The notes: generated by a model not told the origin, from the letters alone. A stretch of 64,000 bases of DNA from Palleniella muris (GCF_004792655.1 NZ_SRZC01000001.1:62001-126000); one strand, 5' to 3'. Shown: positions 6,975-15,843, counted from the stretch's first letter. Numbers and translations: made by a program.

Positions 6975-8840
6975 GTGAGTTACACCAACCCCATACTTGA
7001 ACTTGAGAAGCAGAAGCGCCTTCTGCAACTGGAATACGAGGCGGAGCGTGAGGCGTTCCGTCAGCAGACAGAGGCGCAGGGCATAGGAAGGAAGATAAAG
7101 CGAGGAGAAGCGTGGTACCCTTTGCAGACGGGAAAGGCGTACTACAATTCGCTGAACCAGTACTGCATCGAAGTGCATCAGCAGAAAGAGGACGAGACAG
7201 AGCATAATTTCGAGTACGGAAAACCTGTCTGTTTCTTCACTCTTGCCGACGGCAAACCGTCCTATCTGCCTTTCACCGCCATTGTCTCATACGTCGACGG
7301 CGACCGTATGGTGATAGCCCTGAACAATGAAAGCCACGCTGCGGAACTGTTGGGAAAAGAGAATCTCGGTGTGCAACTGAGCTTTGACGAGACAAGCTAC
7401 CGCACGATGACTGCCGCACTCAATCGGGTCATCCGTGGAAAAGGTACACGACTGACTTATCTGCGTGACCTTTTCTACACCGACATGCCTGCCCAACGCT
7501 ACCGCTTCGACACTCCTGTGCGCCTTCCATGGCTCAACCCTACTCAGGAGAAGGCTGTCAATGAGGTGCTTCTGGCAAAGGATGTCGCCATTGTCCACGG
7601 TCCTCCGGGAACGGGAAAGACAACGACTCTTGTGGAAGCTGTGTTCGAATGCCTGAGGAAAGAGAACCAGGTGCTCATCTGCGCACAAAGCAATATGGCG
7701 GTGGACTGGATTTCCGAGAAACTCGTTGACCGCGGTGTGCCGGTGCTCAGGATAGGAAACCCTACGCGAGTGAACGACAAAATGCTGTCCTTCACCTACG
7801 AACGGCAGTTTGAGAGCCATCCCGACTATGAGCAGTTGTGGGCAATGCGCAAGGCGATGCGTGAGCTTCGCGCCAACCGAAAGCGTGGCGACCGCTCGTT
7901 CCACCAGAAGATGGACAGGCTGAGGTCACGCGCAACGGAAATTGAAATGCGGATAAACCAACAGCTGTTCGGCGATGCGCGTGTCATTGCATGCACTCTT
8001 GTCGGCTCCGCAAACCGTATTCTCGAGGGGCAGAAGTTCGGCACTTTGTTCATAGATGAAGCGGCACAGGCTCTTGAAGCGGCATGCTGGATACCCATAC
8101 AGAAGGCTTCACGCGTCGTCTTTGCAGGCGACCACTGTCAGCTTCCTCCTACCGTGAAGAGCAACGAGGCTCTGAAAGGTGGGTTGGGCGTGACACTCAT
8201 GGAGCGCATTGCCAAGCAGAAGCCGGAGGTCGTGACACTCCTGAAGGTGCAGTACCGCATGAACCACGAGATTATGAAGTTCTCTTCCGACTGGTTCTAT
8301 GGAGGGAAAGTGGAGTCTGCACCGGAGGTAAGCCACCGTTCTGTCCTTGATTTCGACATCCCCATGCTGTGGATTGACACGGCGGACATGGCTTGCCACG
8401 AGGAGTTTGTGGGAGAAAGCTACGGCAGAATCAACAAGACGGAGGCAAAACTGACCCTCGCCGCCCTGCAGCTCTACTTTGACAAGACTGGCAAAGAGCG
8501 CATCCTCAGCGAGAGAATCGATGTCGGCATCATCTCACCTTACCGTGCACAGGTGCAGTATCTGCGCCAACTGGTGAGGAAAGAGCCATATTTCAAGCCC
8601 TACCGCCACCTTATCAGCGTGAACACTGTCGACGGTTTCCAAGGTCAGGAGCGTGACATCGTGCTTATCTCCCTTGTCCGTGCCAACGACGAAGGACAGA
8701 TAGGATTCCTCCGTGACCTGCGAAGAATGAACGTGGCGATAACTCGTGCAAGGATGAAACTTATCATACTCGGTGACGCTCCGACAATGACGCGCCACCC
8801 TTTCTACAAGAAGCTATATGAATACATTGACAATCTCTGA
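6975..8840 (+). CDS. Superfamily 1 DNA/RNA helicase (DNA2/NAM7, IGHMBP2-like)
   Basis: This is a 621-residue ATP-dependent helicase of the Upf1/IGHMBP2 type. It has an N-terminal beta-barrel-like segment after a charged helix (residues 1-120), Walker A GPPGTGKTTT near residue 209, the Walker B variant FIDEAAQALE near 360, motif III GDHCQLPPT, motif IV QYRMNHEIM, motif V VDGFQGQERDIV and motif VI MNVAITRARMKLII near 590. The full set of motifs suggests an active enzyme; the physiological nucleic-acid substrate is not known. The start is GTG at 6975, supported by the family N-terminus (SYTNPILELEKQKRLLQLE); there is no nearby in-frame ATG. Its 3' end overlaps the next gene by 23 bases, implying co-transcription and probably translational coupling. 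Confidence 0.9.
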   Translation: MSYTNPILELEKQKRLLQLEYEAEREAFRQQTEAQGIGRKIKRGEAWYPLQTGKAYYNSLNQYCIEVHQQKEDETEHNFEYGKPVCFFTLADGKPSYLPFTAIVSYVDGDRMVIALNNESHAAELLGKENLGVQLSFDETSYRTMTAALNRVIRGKGTRLTYLRDLFYTDMPAQRYRFDTPVRLPWLNPTQEKAVNEVLLAKDVAIVHGPPGTGKTTTLVEAVFECLRKENQVLICAQSNMAVDWISEKLVDRGVPVLRIGNPTRVNDKMLSFTYERQFESHPDYEQLWAMRKAMRELRANRKRGDRSFHQKMDRLRSRATEIEMRINQQLFGDARVIACTLVGSANRILEGQKFGTLFIDEAAQALEAACWIPIQKASRVVFAGDHCQLPPTVKSNEALKGGLGVTLMERIAKQKPEVVTLLKVQYRMNHEIMKFSSDWFYGGKVESAPEVSHRSVLDFDIPMLWIDTADMACHEEFVGESYGRINKTEAKLTLAALQLYFDKTGKERILSERIDVGIISPYRAQVQYLRQLVRKEPYFKPYRHLISVNTVDGFQGQERDIVLISLVRANDEGQIGFLRDLRRMNVAITRARMKLIILGDAPTMTRHPFYKKLYEYIDNL

Positions 8841-9591
8841 CCTCACCATAGGACATGGGAAACACATTGTGGCATCGTCCCTCAATGCCCAACTGGCAGC
8901 CGGCAAACTGACCTGTCTTGTCGGACGGAACGGTGTGGGGAAATCCACACTGCTGAAGACTCTTGCGGGGTTCCTTCCCCCTATACATGGAGAGATAAGG
9001 TACTCAGGGACAAATGGCTCTGATGACATCGTCATAACTCCCGACAGTGGCAGGCGTACGGACAACGGACGGTTGGCAAAACGGGTGAGTGTGGTGCTTA
9101 CAGGGCGTCCTGATGTCTCCATGATGACAGCACGTGACATCGTGGGACTCGGACGCTCGCCGTACACGGACATGTGGGGCACACTTCGCGACAGTGACCG
9201 TGAGGTTGTTGAGAGTTCAATGGAGCGAGTAGGCATAGGAAACCTGTCAGAAAGGAACATAGAGACCCTTTCCGACGGCGAATGCCAGAAGGTTCTTATC
9301 GCAAAAGCATTGACACAAGAGACGCCAATCATCCTCCTTGACGAGCCGACAGCCTTTCTTGACTATCCGTCAAAGGTGGAGACCATGCGCCTGATGAAAG
9401 CCATCGCAGCGGAAAACAACGGCGGCGGACACCACGCACAAGGGGTGCTGCTCTCCACGCACGACATGGAAATGGCACTGCACCTTGCCGATGAGGTTTG
9501 GCTGATGACACAGGACCGCCGCCTGCTCCATGGCACTCCGAAAGAACTTGAAGACGCCCTGACAAAAGAAAACCTGAAAATCAGCTTCTGA
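8818..9591 (+). CDS. ABC transporter ATP-binding protein, FecE/BtuD (siderophore/cobalamin) type
   Basis: This is a 257-residue ATPase subunit of an importer of the iron-chelate/B12 class. It has Walker A GRNGVGKSTLLKTL (near residue 42), an ABC signature in the variant LSDGECQKVLIAKAL, Walker B IILLDEPTAFLD and the switch His in LSTHDMEMAL. The core LGRSPYTDMWG is typical of FecE/HmuV proteins. No FecD-like permease or binding protein lies beside it: it overlaps a helicase upstream and a secreted hydrolase lies downstream. Partner subunits must be elsewhere, or the protein has been separated from its system. The family call is strong; the substrate is inferred only from the subclass. Confidence 0.88.
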   Translation: MNTLTISDLTIGHGKHIVASSLNAQLAAGKLTCLVGRNGVGKSTLLKTLAGFLPPIHGEIRYSGTNGSDDIVITPDSGRRTDNGRLAKRVSVVLTGRPDVSMMTARDIVGLGRSPYTDMWGTLRDSDREVVESSMERVGIGNLSERNIETLSDGECQKVLIAKALTQETPIILLDEPTAFLDYPSKVETMRLMKAIAAENNGGGHHAQGVLLSTHDMEMALHLADEVWLMTQDRRLLHGTPKELEDALTKENLKISF

Positions 9592-9611
9592 AAGCATAGC
9601 CCTGCAATATC

Positions 9612-9669
9612 GACAGTATAGACAATCTTGACAATACTGTCAGTATTGACACTATTGACATTACTGACC
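9612..9669. repeat. 9-bp-period array, TTGACA words (a)
   Basis: GACA or its inverse GTCA recurs at 9612, 9621, 9630, 9639, 9648, 9657 and 9666: seven units in strict 9-base register, with AT-rich letters between (for example TTGACAATA). It fills the space between the ABC ATPase stop and the hydrolase start. Because 9 is a multiple of 3, an open frame runs through it into the hydrolase gene. Confidence 0.85.
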
Positions 9670-9687
9670 AAACTAACCCACCAACCC

Positions 9688-10992
9688 ATGAAACAACTGA
9701 AACTACTGCTTCTCCTCGCTGCAATTCTGCCCCTCACTGCATTTGCAGGCAAAGGCACATGGAAAAGCGTGACACTGAACACTGACATCCGCTACACCAC
9801 CACGGAAGCAAAAAAGCCTGCCTTGGACAAGAAAGGCAAGCGGATGACCGTCGTCTACCTCAAGAATCTCGCCTGCGAGAAGGTCGGACAAAACTCCAAC
9901 AAGAAGGATGTAAACTGGCTTCTCAAACAAGGTTACTGCGTCATCGAGCTTGATTACGGCAAGCATGCAAACGCCGTTTCACCGCTAATCAACAAGGACA
10001 TCATCGCCATAAACAGCGAAATGCGCAACGGAACGTTCTGCGGAATTGCCGACATCTCACAGGACCGTGCATATATCCTCTTTGAGGGCTACCGCATACT
10101 GCGTGATGTAAGCTATCATCTCGACGACAAGGAGGTCTACAACATGGCAGCCGGCAACGATTCCCTTTACATGGACATCGTCTATCCGGCAAACCCGAAG
10201 CGACCTGTGCCCACAATCCTCTCATTCTCTTATAGCAACAGCTACTACGGCAACACTCACAAGCGCATGTTCCTACCCTACCATTGGGCGGCGTTCAACG
10301 ACTCTTTCGTCCAGGGAGCACCGGCTGTGGGATGCGCATGGGCTATCGCTGACCACCCGAAATATTGCGACTGGGGCAACGGAAAGTACAAAGGCGGACC
10401 GAACAAGTCACTCGGCTCAATAGAGATTGCCGATGATGCTGCCCGGAAAGTGCGCTCCGCCATACGCACCGTGCGTGGCATTGGCAGGACAGTAGGCCTT
10501 GGGCATGACATCGCCATCTATGGCTTCTCTCGCGGTTCCACGGCAGGCTCGCTCGCCATCGGCGACAAACCGTTCGAGGAATGGACACAAAGGGAGCGCG
10601 GACGCTGCCCGAATGAGGCGGCATACATCCAGGCTGCGTTCCTCGGTCCCGGCGTTTTCGACTACAATCTGATGCCAAAAGACTCTCGGGAGTACAAGAA
10701 TATGGCGGCTTACTGCAACTCCACCGCTGACCCGAAAGCTACATGGAAGCGTCAGGGAGGAGCGTTGACAGTAAAGACGAACAGGGCTGCTCCGACATTC
10801 CTCTTCTATAACAGTGACGATGACCCTAACTATGGCATACAGATGGACAACATTATCAGGAGTTTCAAGGCGAAAGGCATTGCTCATGAGGTACTGAAAG
10901 ACTACGGAAAAGGGCACTCCGTACCGCAGAGCACTGAGGATTTGCAGCGGATGTACTCATTCCTCTTGCGCCATATTTCCAAACCACAATAA
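9688..10992 (+). CDS. Secreted alpha/beta-hydrolase-fold protein
   Basis: This exported protein has 434 residues from the ATG at 9688, chosen because it begins a clear signal peptide (MKQLKLLLLLAAILPLTAFA). An earlier in-frame start at 9628 would only translate the repeat array. The catalytic pattern of an alpha/beta hydrolase is visible: the nucleophile elbow GFSRGS near residue 295, an acidic segment NSDDDPNYG and the late His in GKGHSVPQ. It could act as an esterase or peptidase in the periplasm or at the surface. An N-terminal domain of about 150 residues is unrecognised. The substrate is unknown and it is not close to any named family I can identify. Confidence 0.7.
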   Translation: MKQLKLLLLLAAILPLTAFAGKGTWKSVTLNTDIRYTTTEAKKPALDKKGKRMTVVYLKNLACEKVGQNSNKKDVNWLLKQGYCVIELDYGKHANAVSPLINKDIIAINSEMRNGTFCGIADISQDRAYILFEGYRILRDVSYHLDDKEVYNMAAGNDSLYMDIVYPANPKRPVPTILSFSYSNSYYGNTHKRMFLPYHWAAFNDSFVQGAPAVGCAWAIADHPKYCDWGNGKYKGGPNKSLGSIEIADDAARKVRSAIRTVRGIGRTVGLGHDIAIYGFSRGSTAGSLAIGDKPFEEWTQRERGRCPNEAAYIQAAFLGPGVFDYNLMPKDSREYKNMAAYCNSTADPKATWKRQGGALTVKTNRAAPTFLFYNSDDDPNYGIQMDNIIRSFKAKGIAHEVLKDYGKGHSVPQSTEDLQRMYSFLLRHISKPQ

Positions 10993-11039
10993 TAATATCG
11001 GGCTGAATTCCACCATTAGGAATCCGGCCCGATATTATT
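10991..11039. terminator. Bidirectional terminator
   Basis: AATAATATCGGGC and its exact inverse GCCCGATATTATT (10991-11003 and 11027-11039) flank a loop that contains a second pairing AATTCC/GGAATC. It separates the hydrolase from the convergent rseP. Confidence 0.8.
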
Positions 11040-11063
11040 TCATACGTTGTTCTGCAATATAGT

Positions 11064-12560
11064 TTACATCAATCCTAACACTCTAAGAACATCATTGAAA
11101 TTGGCGACAAGCATCAGCAGGAGTAGCAGACCCATGCCTATGTTCTGCGCAATCTGCTGGAAACGGAGGCTCGGTGTCTTTCCCGTCACCACTTCCATAA
11201 GGAGGATAAGGATGTGACCGCCGTCAAGTCCCGGGATAGGGATGATGTTCATGAAGGCGAGGATTATGGAAAGGAACGCTGTCATGCGCCAGAACATGCT
11301 CCAATCCCACACCGGAGGGAACATCGAGCCTATGGCACCGAAGCCGCCAAGGTTCTTCGCGCCGTCAGCGGAGAAGAGGTATTTCAAATCGCCTACATAT
11401 CCTTTCAGGACATCAATGCCGTAGTTGATTCCGGCAGGGACACTCTCGACAATGCCGTAGGAAACGTGTGTCGGCTTGTAATAAGAGAATATGTTGCTCT
11501 CGCCCACACCGATTTTCAGTTTTGGAGTCATTACAAGTGTGATTGTGTCCTTAACTGCGGACTCCAAAGGAATGGCTTTTGCTGCGGAAGGATAAAGTAC
11601 TGACGATGCGTCACGTGCCACAACAAGCTGCACTGTACGTATTTTAAGACTGTCCTTTGCTGTCTCTGCAGCCATAAGTCTGTCCTCGAGCACACCTATC
11701 TGATAGGCAAAAGCGTTCCAAGAGTCCACCGGTTTGCCGTTGATGGCGATGATTTTGTCGCCTTTTCTTATCCCTGCCTTTGCTGCAGGAGTACCGACAA
11801 GCACGCTGTCTATGTCACATGGCACGAGAGGGCGCACGAACACAGGGTCGGATTTCAGCATCTGGAGAAGGTCAAGGTCACCGGGAAGAGCCACAGCGGT
11901 CTTCTTTCCATTGCGAAGGACATACGCCTCACGAGCGGTAGTGAGGTCGCGGAACATGTCAGTGGAGAACTCGCGGAAGTCTCCTTGGTCAGTTCCGAGG
12001 AGTATGTCGCCGTCCTTGAATCCGAGGGCTTTGGCAGAAGAGTTGAACTTCATTCCGCTTTTCATGTCCTTGAGGGCAATGAAATCCTCGCCCCATGTGT
12101 AGAACACGGCAGAATAGATTATCAGTGCGAGAAAGAAATTGACCATTACGCCGCCCGCCATGATGAGGAGTCGCTGATACGCCTTCTTGCTTCGGAACTC
12201 CCAAGGCTGCACAGGTTTCTTGGCAAGGTCGTCGGCAGACTGTGTCTCGTCCACCATGCCGTCAATCTGGCAGTAGCCGCCGATAGGCAACCAGCCCAGT
12301 CCGTACTCGGTTCCGGCTTCTTCATTGTACTTCTTGTTGCCGTCCTCTCCACGCTCGGTGATGAGTTTCTTGCCTCTCAGCTTTCGCCACCAGTTGTCGT
12401 AGGAGCTCCAGATGTGGAACTTGAAGTTGGCGAAAATGTAGAAGCGTGACACGCGTGTCTTGAACAGTTTTGCGAAAAAGAAGTGTCCTCCCTCGTGGAG
12501 AGCCACAAGGATTGTTATCGAAAGCAGGAATTGTAATGTCTTTATCCAGAATGTTTCCAT
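11064..12560 (-). CDS. rseP: Site-2 (RIP) zinc metalloprotease RseP
   Basis: This intramembrane zinc protease cuts anti-sigma factors and other single-span substrates. The 498-residue protein shows HEGGH at residues 22-26 (zinc ligands and catalytic Glu) inside the first helix. It also has central PDZ-like segments (including GDKIIAINGKPVDSW near residue 270), a region after the first helix longer than in Proteobacteria, and the C-terminal zinc-ligand motif NIIPIPGLDGGHI in a membrane helix near residue 440. It is the last gene of the minus-strand operon with dxr, rimM and murA, a conserved Bacteroidetes order. The gap to dxr holds repeat arrays. Confidence 0.95.
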   Translation of the reverse strand: METFWIKTLQFLLSITILVALHEGGHFFFAKLFKTRVSRFYIFANFKFHIWSSYDNWWRKLRGKKLITERGEDGNKKYNEEAGTEYGLGWLPIGGYCQIDGMVDETQSADDLAKKPVQPWEFRSKKAYQRLLIMAGGVMVNFFLALIIYSAVFYTWGEDFIALKDMKSGMKFNSSAKALGFKDGDILLGTDQGDFREFSTDMFRDLTTAREAYVLRNGKKTAVALPGDLDLLQMLKSDPVFVRPLVPCDIDSVLVGTPAAKAGIRKGDKIIAINGKPVDSWNAFAYQIGVLEDRLMAAETAKDSLKIRTVQLVVARDASSVLYPSAAKAIPLESAVKDTITLVMTPKLKIGVGESNIFSYYKPTHVSYGIVESVPAGINYGIDVLKGYVGDLKYLFSADGAKNLGGFGAIGSMFPPVWDWSMFWRMTAFLSIILAFMNIIPIPGLDGGHILILLMEVVTGKTPSLRFQQIAQNIGMGLLLLLMLVANFNDVLRVLGLM

Positions 12561-12577
12561 TGGAGTTTTGCTTGAAT

Positions 12578-12609
12578 GGTTGTGTTTTTGGGTTATGGGT
12601 TGTGGGGTT
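12578..12609. repeat. 7-bp-period GGTT array (a), degenerate
   Basis: GGTT occurs at 12578, 12591, 12598 and 12606, near a 7-base register, between rseP and the 9-bp array that begins at 12620. It is weaker than the other 7-bp arrays and was recognised by comparison with them. Confidence 0.6.
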
Positions 12610-12619
12610 GGGATTTCCG

Positions 12620-12698
12620 GTCAGTACTGACAGTAGTGTCATTATTGACAATATTGACAAGGTTAATGTCAATACTGTCTGCACTGTCAACACTGCCT
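12620..12698. repeat. 9-bp-period array, TTGACA words (b), with central hairpin
   Basis: GTCA/GACA words fall at 12620, 12629, 12638, 12647, 12656, then (after one 12-base step) 12668, 12677 and 12686. The left half is mostly GACA and the right half GTCA, so the array folds on itself. TATTGACA / TGTCAATA (12652-12659 and 12667-12674) is the innermost stem. It lies between dxr and rseP and would be in their transcript. Confidence 0.8.
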
Positions 12699-13846
12699 TA
12701 TAACAGCGAAGCTGCTATGCGCCTTGCCTCAGCATCGGACATGAGATAGTCGTCAAGCGTCGGTTTCTTCACGAAAGTGGCGCGCTGCATTGTCTCGGCG
12801 ATGATGTCGCCCATCTGCAGGAATCCGCATTTATCCTTGCGGAACGCCTCGTTGACGACCTCATTGGCAGCGTTCACGATGCACGACATGTTGCCGCCCA
12901 TGCGCAAAGACTCATAAGCCATGGCGAGACAGCGGAACTTCTCCATGTCCGGCTCAAAGAATTCCAGTGGCTGTCTGAACAAATCGAGCCGCTCACCCGA
13001 GAGATGCAGACGCTGTGGGAAGGAGAACGCATACTGGATAGGCAGTCGCATGTCCGGCACACCAAGCTGCGCCTTCACGCTGCCGTCAACGTATTGCACG
13101 GCAGAATGCACTATAGACTGCGGATGGACAAGGACTTGTATCCTGTCAGCGTCCACACCAAAGAGCCATTTTGCCTCTATCACCTCAAAGCCTTTGTTCA
13201 TCATCGAAGCGGAATCTATGGTGATTTTTGCGCCCATGTCCCATGTCGGATGCTTCAATGCGTCAGCAGCAGTGACACTTTTCATATCTTCCAAGGTGAA
13301 CTTTCTGAACGGTCCGCCGGAAGCTGTGAGGAGAATCTTCTCGATTTCCGTGTCGGCATCACCCACAAGGCTTTGGAATATGGCGGAGTGTTCGGAGTCG
13401 ACAGGGAGTATAGGGCAATGGTTTTCCTGCGCCAATCCCATTATAAGTTCACCTGCAACGACAAGAGTCTCCTTGTTGGCAAGGCATATCTTCTTATGCG
13501 CCTTTATCGCACGGATGGTCGGCTTCAGACCCGCGAAGCCCACCATGGCGGTGAGCACCATGTCGATAGGCTCTGCCTCGACAATCTCTTCAAGAGCCTC
13601 AGCACCGGCATATACATTGATGTCAGGGCAGTCGGATAACAGAGAGCACAGCCGTTCGTAGTGGTCCTCATTGGCGATGACCACCGCTGCCGGCTTGAAC
13701 TTGTGCGCCTGTTCGGCAAGCATCTCCACATGGTTGTACGCAGTAAGGCAATACACCTCGTAAAGGTCGCTATGTTCCTCGATGACCTCCAACGCCTGAG
13801 TGCCTATGGAGCCTGTGGAGCCCAATATACATATTTGTTTTTTCAT
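12698..13846 (-). CDS. dxr: 1-deoxy-D-xylulose-5-phosphate reductoisomerase
   Basis: Dxr makes 2-C-methyl-D-erythritol 4-phosphate with NADPH, the committed step of non-mevalonate isoprenoid synthesis, which feeds undecaprenyl phosphate for wall synthesis. The 382-residue protein starts at 13846 with MKKQICILGSTGSIGTQAL, the NADPH-binding loop. The longer frame from 13921 would add 25 residues encoded purely by a 9-bp repeat array and is rejected. Further motifs are LANKETLVVAG, the metal/substrate segment DSEHSAIFQSL, and GGPFRKF. It has the normal family length and lies between rimM and rseP on the minus strand. Confidence 0.96.
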   Translation of the reverse strand: MKKQICILGSTGSIGTQALEVIEEHSDLYEVYCLTAYNHVEMLAEQAHKFKPAAVVIANEDHYERLCSLLSDCPDINVYAGAEALEEIVEAEPIDMVLTAMVGFAGLKPTIRAIKAHKKICLANKETLVVAGELIMGLAQENHCPILPVDSEHSAIFQSLVGDADTEIEKILLTASGGPFRKFTLEDMKSVTAADALKHPTWDMGAKITIDSASMMNKGFEVIEAKWLFGVDADRIQVLVHPQSIVHSAVQYVDGSVKAQLGVPDMRLPIQYAFSFPQRLHLSGERLDLFRQPLEFFEPDMEKFRCLAMAYESLRMGGNMSCIVNAANEVVNEAFRKDKCGFLQMGDIIAETMQRATFVKKPTLDDYLMSDAEARRIAASLL

Positions 13847-13862
13847 TGTTTTCTTTGTTTTT

Positions 13863-13920
13863 GTCAGGATTGCCAATACTGACATAATTGACAATATTGA
13901 CAAGGTTGATACGATTGACA
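13863..13920. repeat. 9-bp-period array, TTGACA words (c)
   Basis: Seven units in perfect 9-base register at 13863, 13872, 13881, 13890, 13899, 13908 and 13917 (GTCA, GCCA, then GACA/GATA). It occupies the whole gap between rimM and dxr. Read on the minus strand it is an open frame rich in Ser, Ile and Leu that could mislead start-site calling for dxr. Confidence 0.85.
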
Positions 13921-13921
13921 A

Positions 13922-14440
13922 TCAGCAGAACGAACCGTCAAGCAGACCTTCCGGCACGGCGACGGTCACTTTGCGGCATTCCGTGTCCACCTCTTCGATA
14001 AGCTCTTCGGGAGCAGGAATAAGGAGCCCGTTGTCGAGTTCAAAGAGAATGTTCTCTGTCGCATCGTCCACAGCCTCTATTGTTCCTATGGTCTTGCCTG
14101 TGTTTGAATCCGTAAGTTCATAGCCCACAAGCTCAGCATAAGTAAGGTCGTGCTCCACCTCGTCGGCGAGCGAGCGTGGGAAAAACACCTCACAGCCGGT
14201 CAGTTCGCGCACTTTCTCGGCGGAATCAATGTCACAGAAGGTGACAAGGGCTATCTCATCACTCTTGAAACGGTACTCTTCCATGAAGAAAGGCACAAGG
14301 ATTCCGTCGATGCGCAGCACAAGATAGTCCGCTCCGACACGGTCAAACACATCATCATCTATCTGCACCTGCACCTCGCCCTTCACTCCGTGGGGCTTTC
14401 CAACGCGCCCAATCTTGTAAACGTCAGTATCCTTTATCAT
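13922..14440 (-). CDS. rimM: Ribosome maturation factor RimM
   Basis: RimM assists assembly of the 30S ribosomal subunit head. The start at 14440 (MIKDTDVYKIGRVGKPHGVKG) gives 172 residues, the normal size; an upstream ATG at 14482 would add 14 atypical residues. The N-terminal barrel carries GRVGKPHGVKGEVQV, and the C-terminal PRC-barrel region carries LLIPAPEELIEEVD. The conserved partner of RimM in other phyla, trmD, is not beside it; in this operon it lies between murA and dxr. Confidence 0.93.
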   Translation of the reverse strand: MIKDTDVYKIGRVGKPHGVKGEVQVQIDDDVFDRVGADYLVLRIDGILVPFFMEEYRFKSDEIALVTFCDIDSAEKVRELTGCEVFFPRSLADEVEHDLTYAELVGYELTDSNTGKTIGTIEAVDDATENILFELDNGLLIPAPEELIEEVDTECRKVTVAVPEGLLDGSFC

Positions 14441-14501
14441 CTCTGTTCGTGTATTTTTTCCGCACTGTTTCCAAGCAATCACCGGTCATTCCGTGGAATA
14501 A

Positions 14502-15821
14502 TCACTGGCGTGTTATCTTCGCACCGAGAGCGTTCAGACGCTCCTCGATGTCCTCATATCCGCGGTCAATCTGCGCGATGTTGCCAATCCGTGATGTGCC
14601 GTCTGCCGTCAATGCTGCAATAAGCATGGCAATGCCTGCACGGATGTCCGGGCTTGTCATAACTCCCGCCCTCAGTTTCTTTGTGTGGTTAAGACCGACA
14701 ACCACTGCACGGTGAGGGTCACAGAGGATAATGTTTGCCCCCATGTCAATGAGTTTGTCGACAAAGAACAGTCGGGACTCGAACATCTTCTGGTGGACAA
14801 GCACCGAACCGTTAGCCTGAGTGGCGACAACAAGCAGCACACTGAGCAAGTCCGGCGTCAGCCCTGGCCACGGTGCATCGGAGAGAGTCATGATTGTGCC
14901 GTCCATGAAAGAGTCGACTGTGAAGGTATCATGCTTCGGAATAAACAGGTCATCGCCTTCTTCCCTGACATCAATGCCCAAACGGCGGAAAGTCTCGGGT
15001 ATGATTCCGAGATTCTCTATCGACACATCCTTTATCCTTATGCCGTCGCCAATCATCGCTGCCATACCGATAAACGAACCAACCTCTATCATGTCAGGCA
15101 GCACACGGTGCTCACATCCATGGAGCCCCTTAACACCCTTGATGTGCAACAAATTGCTTCCTATGCCCGTAATGTCAGCACCCATATTGTTAAGCATACG
15201 GCACAACTGCTGTATGTACGGCTCACAGGCTGCATTATATATAGTTGTCTCGCCCTCAGCCATGACAGCCGCCATGACAATGTTCGCCGTTCCTGTGACG
15301 GAAGCCTCATCAAGAAGCATCTTACAGCCTTTCAAATGCTCTCCGCGAAGCTCATAGACATTCCTTCCCTCGACACGGGAGAACTCCGCACCAAGCTTGC
15401 TGAAGCCAAGGAAGTGCGTGTCAAGACGGCGGCGGCCAATCTTATCGCCGCCCGGCTTTGCCACAGTAGCCTTGCCAAAGCGTCCGAGAAGCGGGCCTAT
15501 CATAAGCACCGAGCCACGCAATGAAGAGCATTTCTTCACAAATTCATCACTCCCAAGGTAGTCAAGGTTCAGACTGTCAGCCTGAAACGTGTATTCGTTC
15601 CGCGCATGTTTCGTCACCCTCACACCGATGTCTGTGAGCAACCGGATGAGATTGTTCATGTCAAGGATGTCCGGAACGTTGTTTATACGCACCGGTTCCG
15701 GCGTAAGAATCGAGGCGCAGATGACTTGCAGAGTCTCGTTTTTCGCACCCTGTGGGACGATAGTACCCTTTAGCGGATGACCGCCTTCTATGATGAAAGT
15801 TTCCATGATTTGCTTGGACAT
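14502..15821 (-). CDS. murA: UDP-N-acetylglucosamine 1-carboxyvinyltransferase (MurA), Asp-type active site
   Basis: MurA transfers enolpyruvate from PEP to UDP-GlcNAc, the first committed step of peptidoglycan synthesis, in the cytoplasm. The 439-residue protein has the EPSP-synthase-like two-domain fold, with the N-terminal IVPQGAKNETLQ motif. At the active-site loop, where most enzymes have a catalytic Cys (GGC-x-IG), this one reads AKPGGDKIGRRRLDTHF, so the residue is Asp126 (codon 15444-15446). Asp at this position is known from naturally fosfomycin-insensitive MurA enzymes. An alternative start five codons later (METFIIEGG) also fits the family. Operon: DUF4290 upstream, rimM downstream. 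Confidence 0.96.
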   Translation of the reverse strand: MSKQIMETFIIEGGHPLKGTIVPQGAKNETLQVICASILTPEPVRINNVPDILDMNNLIRLLTDIGVRVTKHARNEYTFQADSLNLDYLGSDEFVKKCSSLRGSVLMIGPLLGRFGKATVAKPGGDKIGRRRLDTHFLGFSKLGAEFSRVEGRNVYELRGEHLKGCKMLLDEASVTGTANIVMAAVMAEGETTIYNAACEPYIQQLCRMLNNMGADITGIGSNLLHIKGVKGLHGCEHRVLPDMIEVGSFIGMAAMIGDGIRIKDVSIENLGIIPETFRRLGIDVREEGDDLFIPKHDTFTVDSFMDGTIMTLSDAPWPGLTPDLLSVLLVVATQANGSVLVHQKMFESRLFFVDKLIDMGANIILCDPHRAVVVGLNHTKKLRAGVMTSPDIRAGIAMLIAALTADGTSRIGNIAQIDRGYEDIEERLNALGAKITRQ

Positions 15822-15843
15822 AATTGTTTCTTTTTATCAATTA

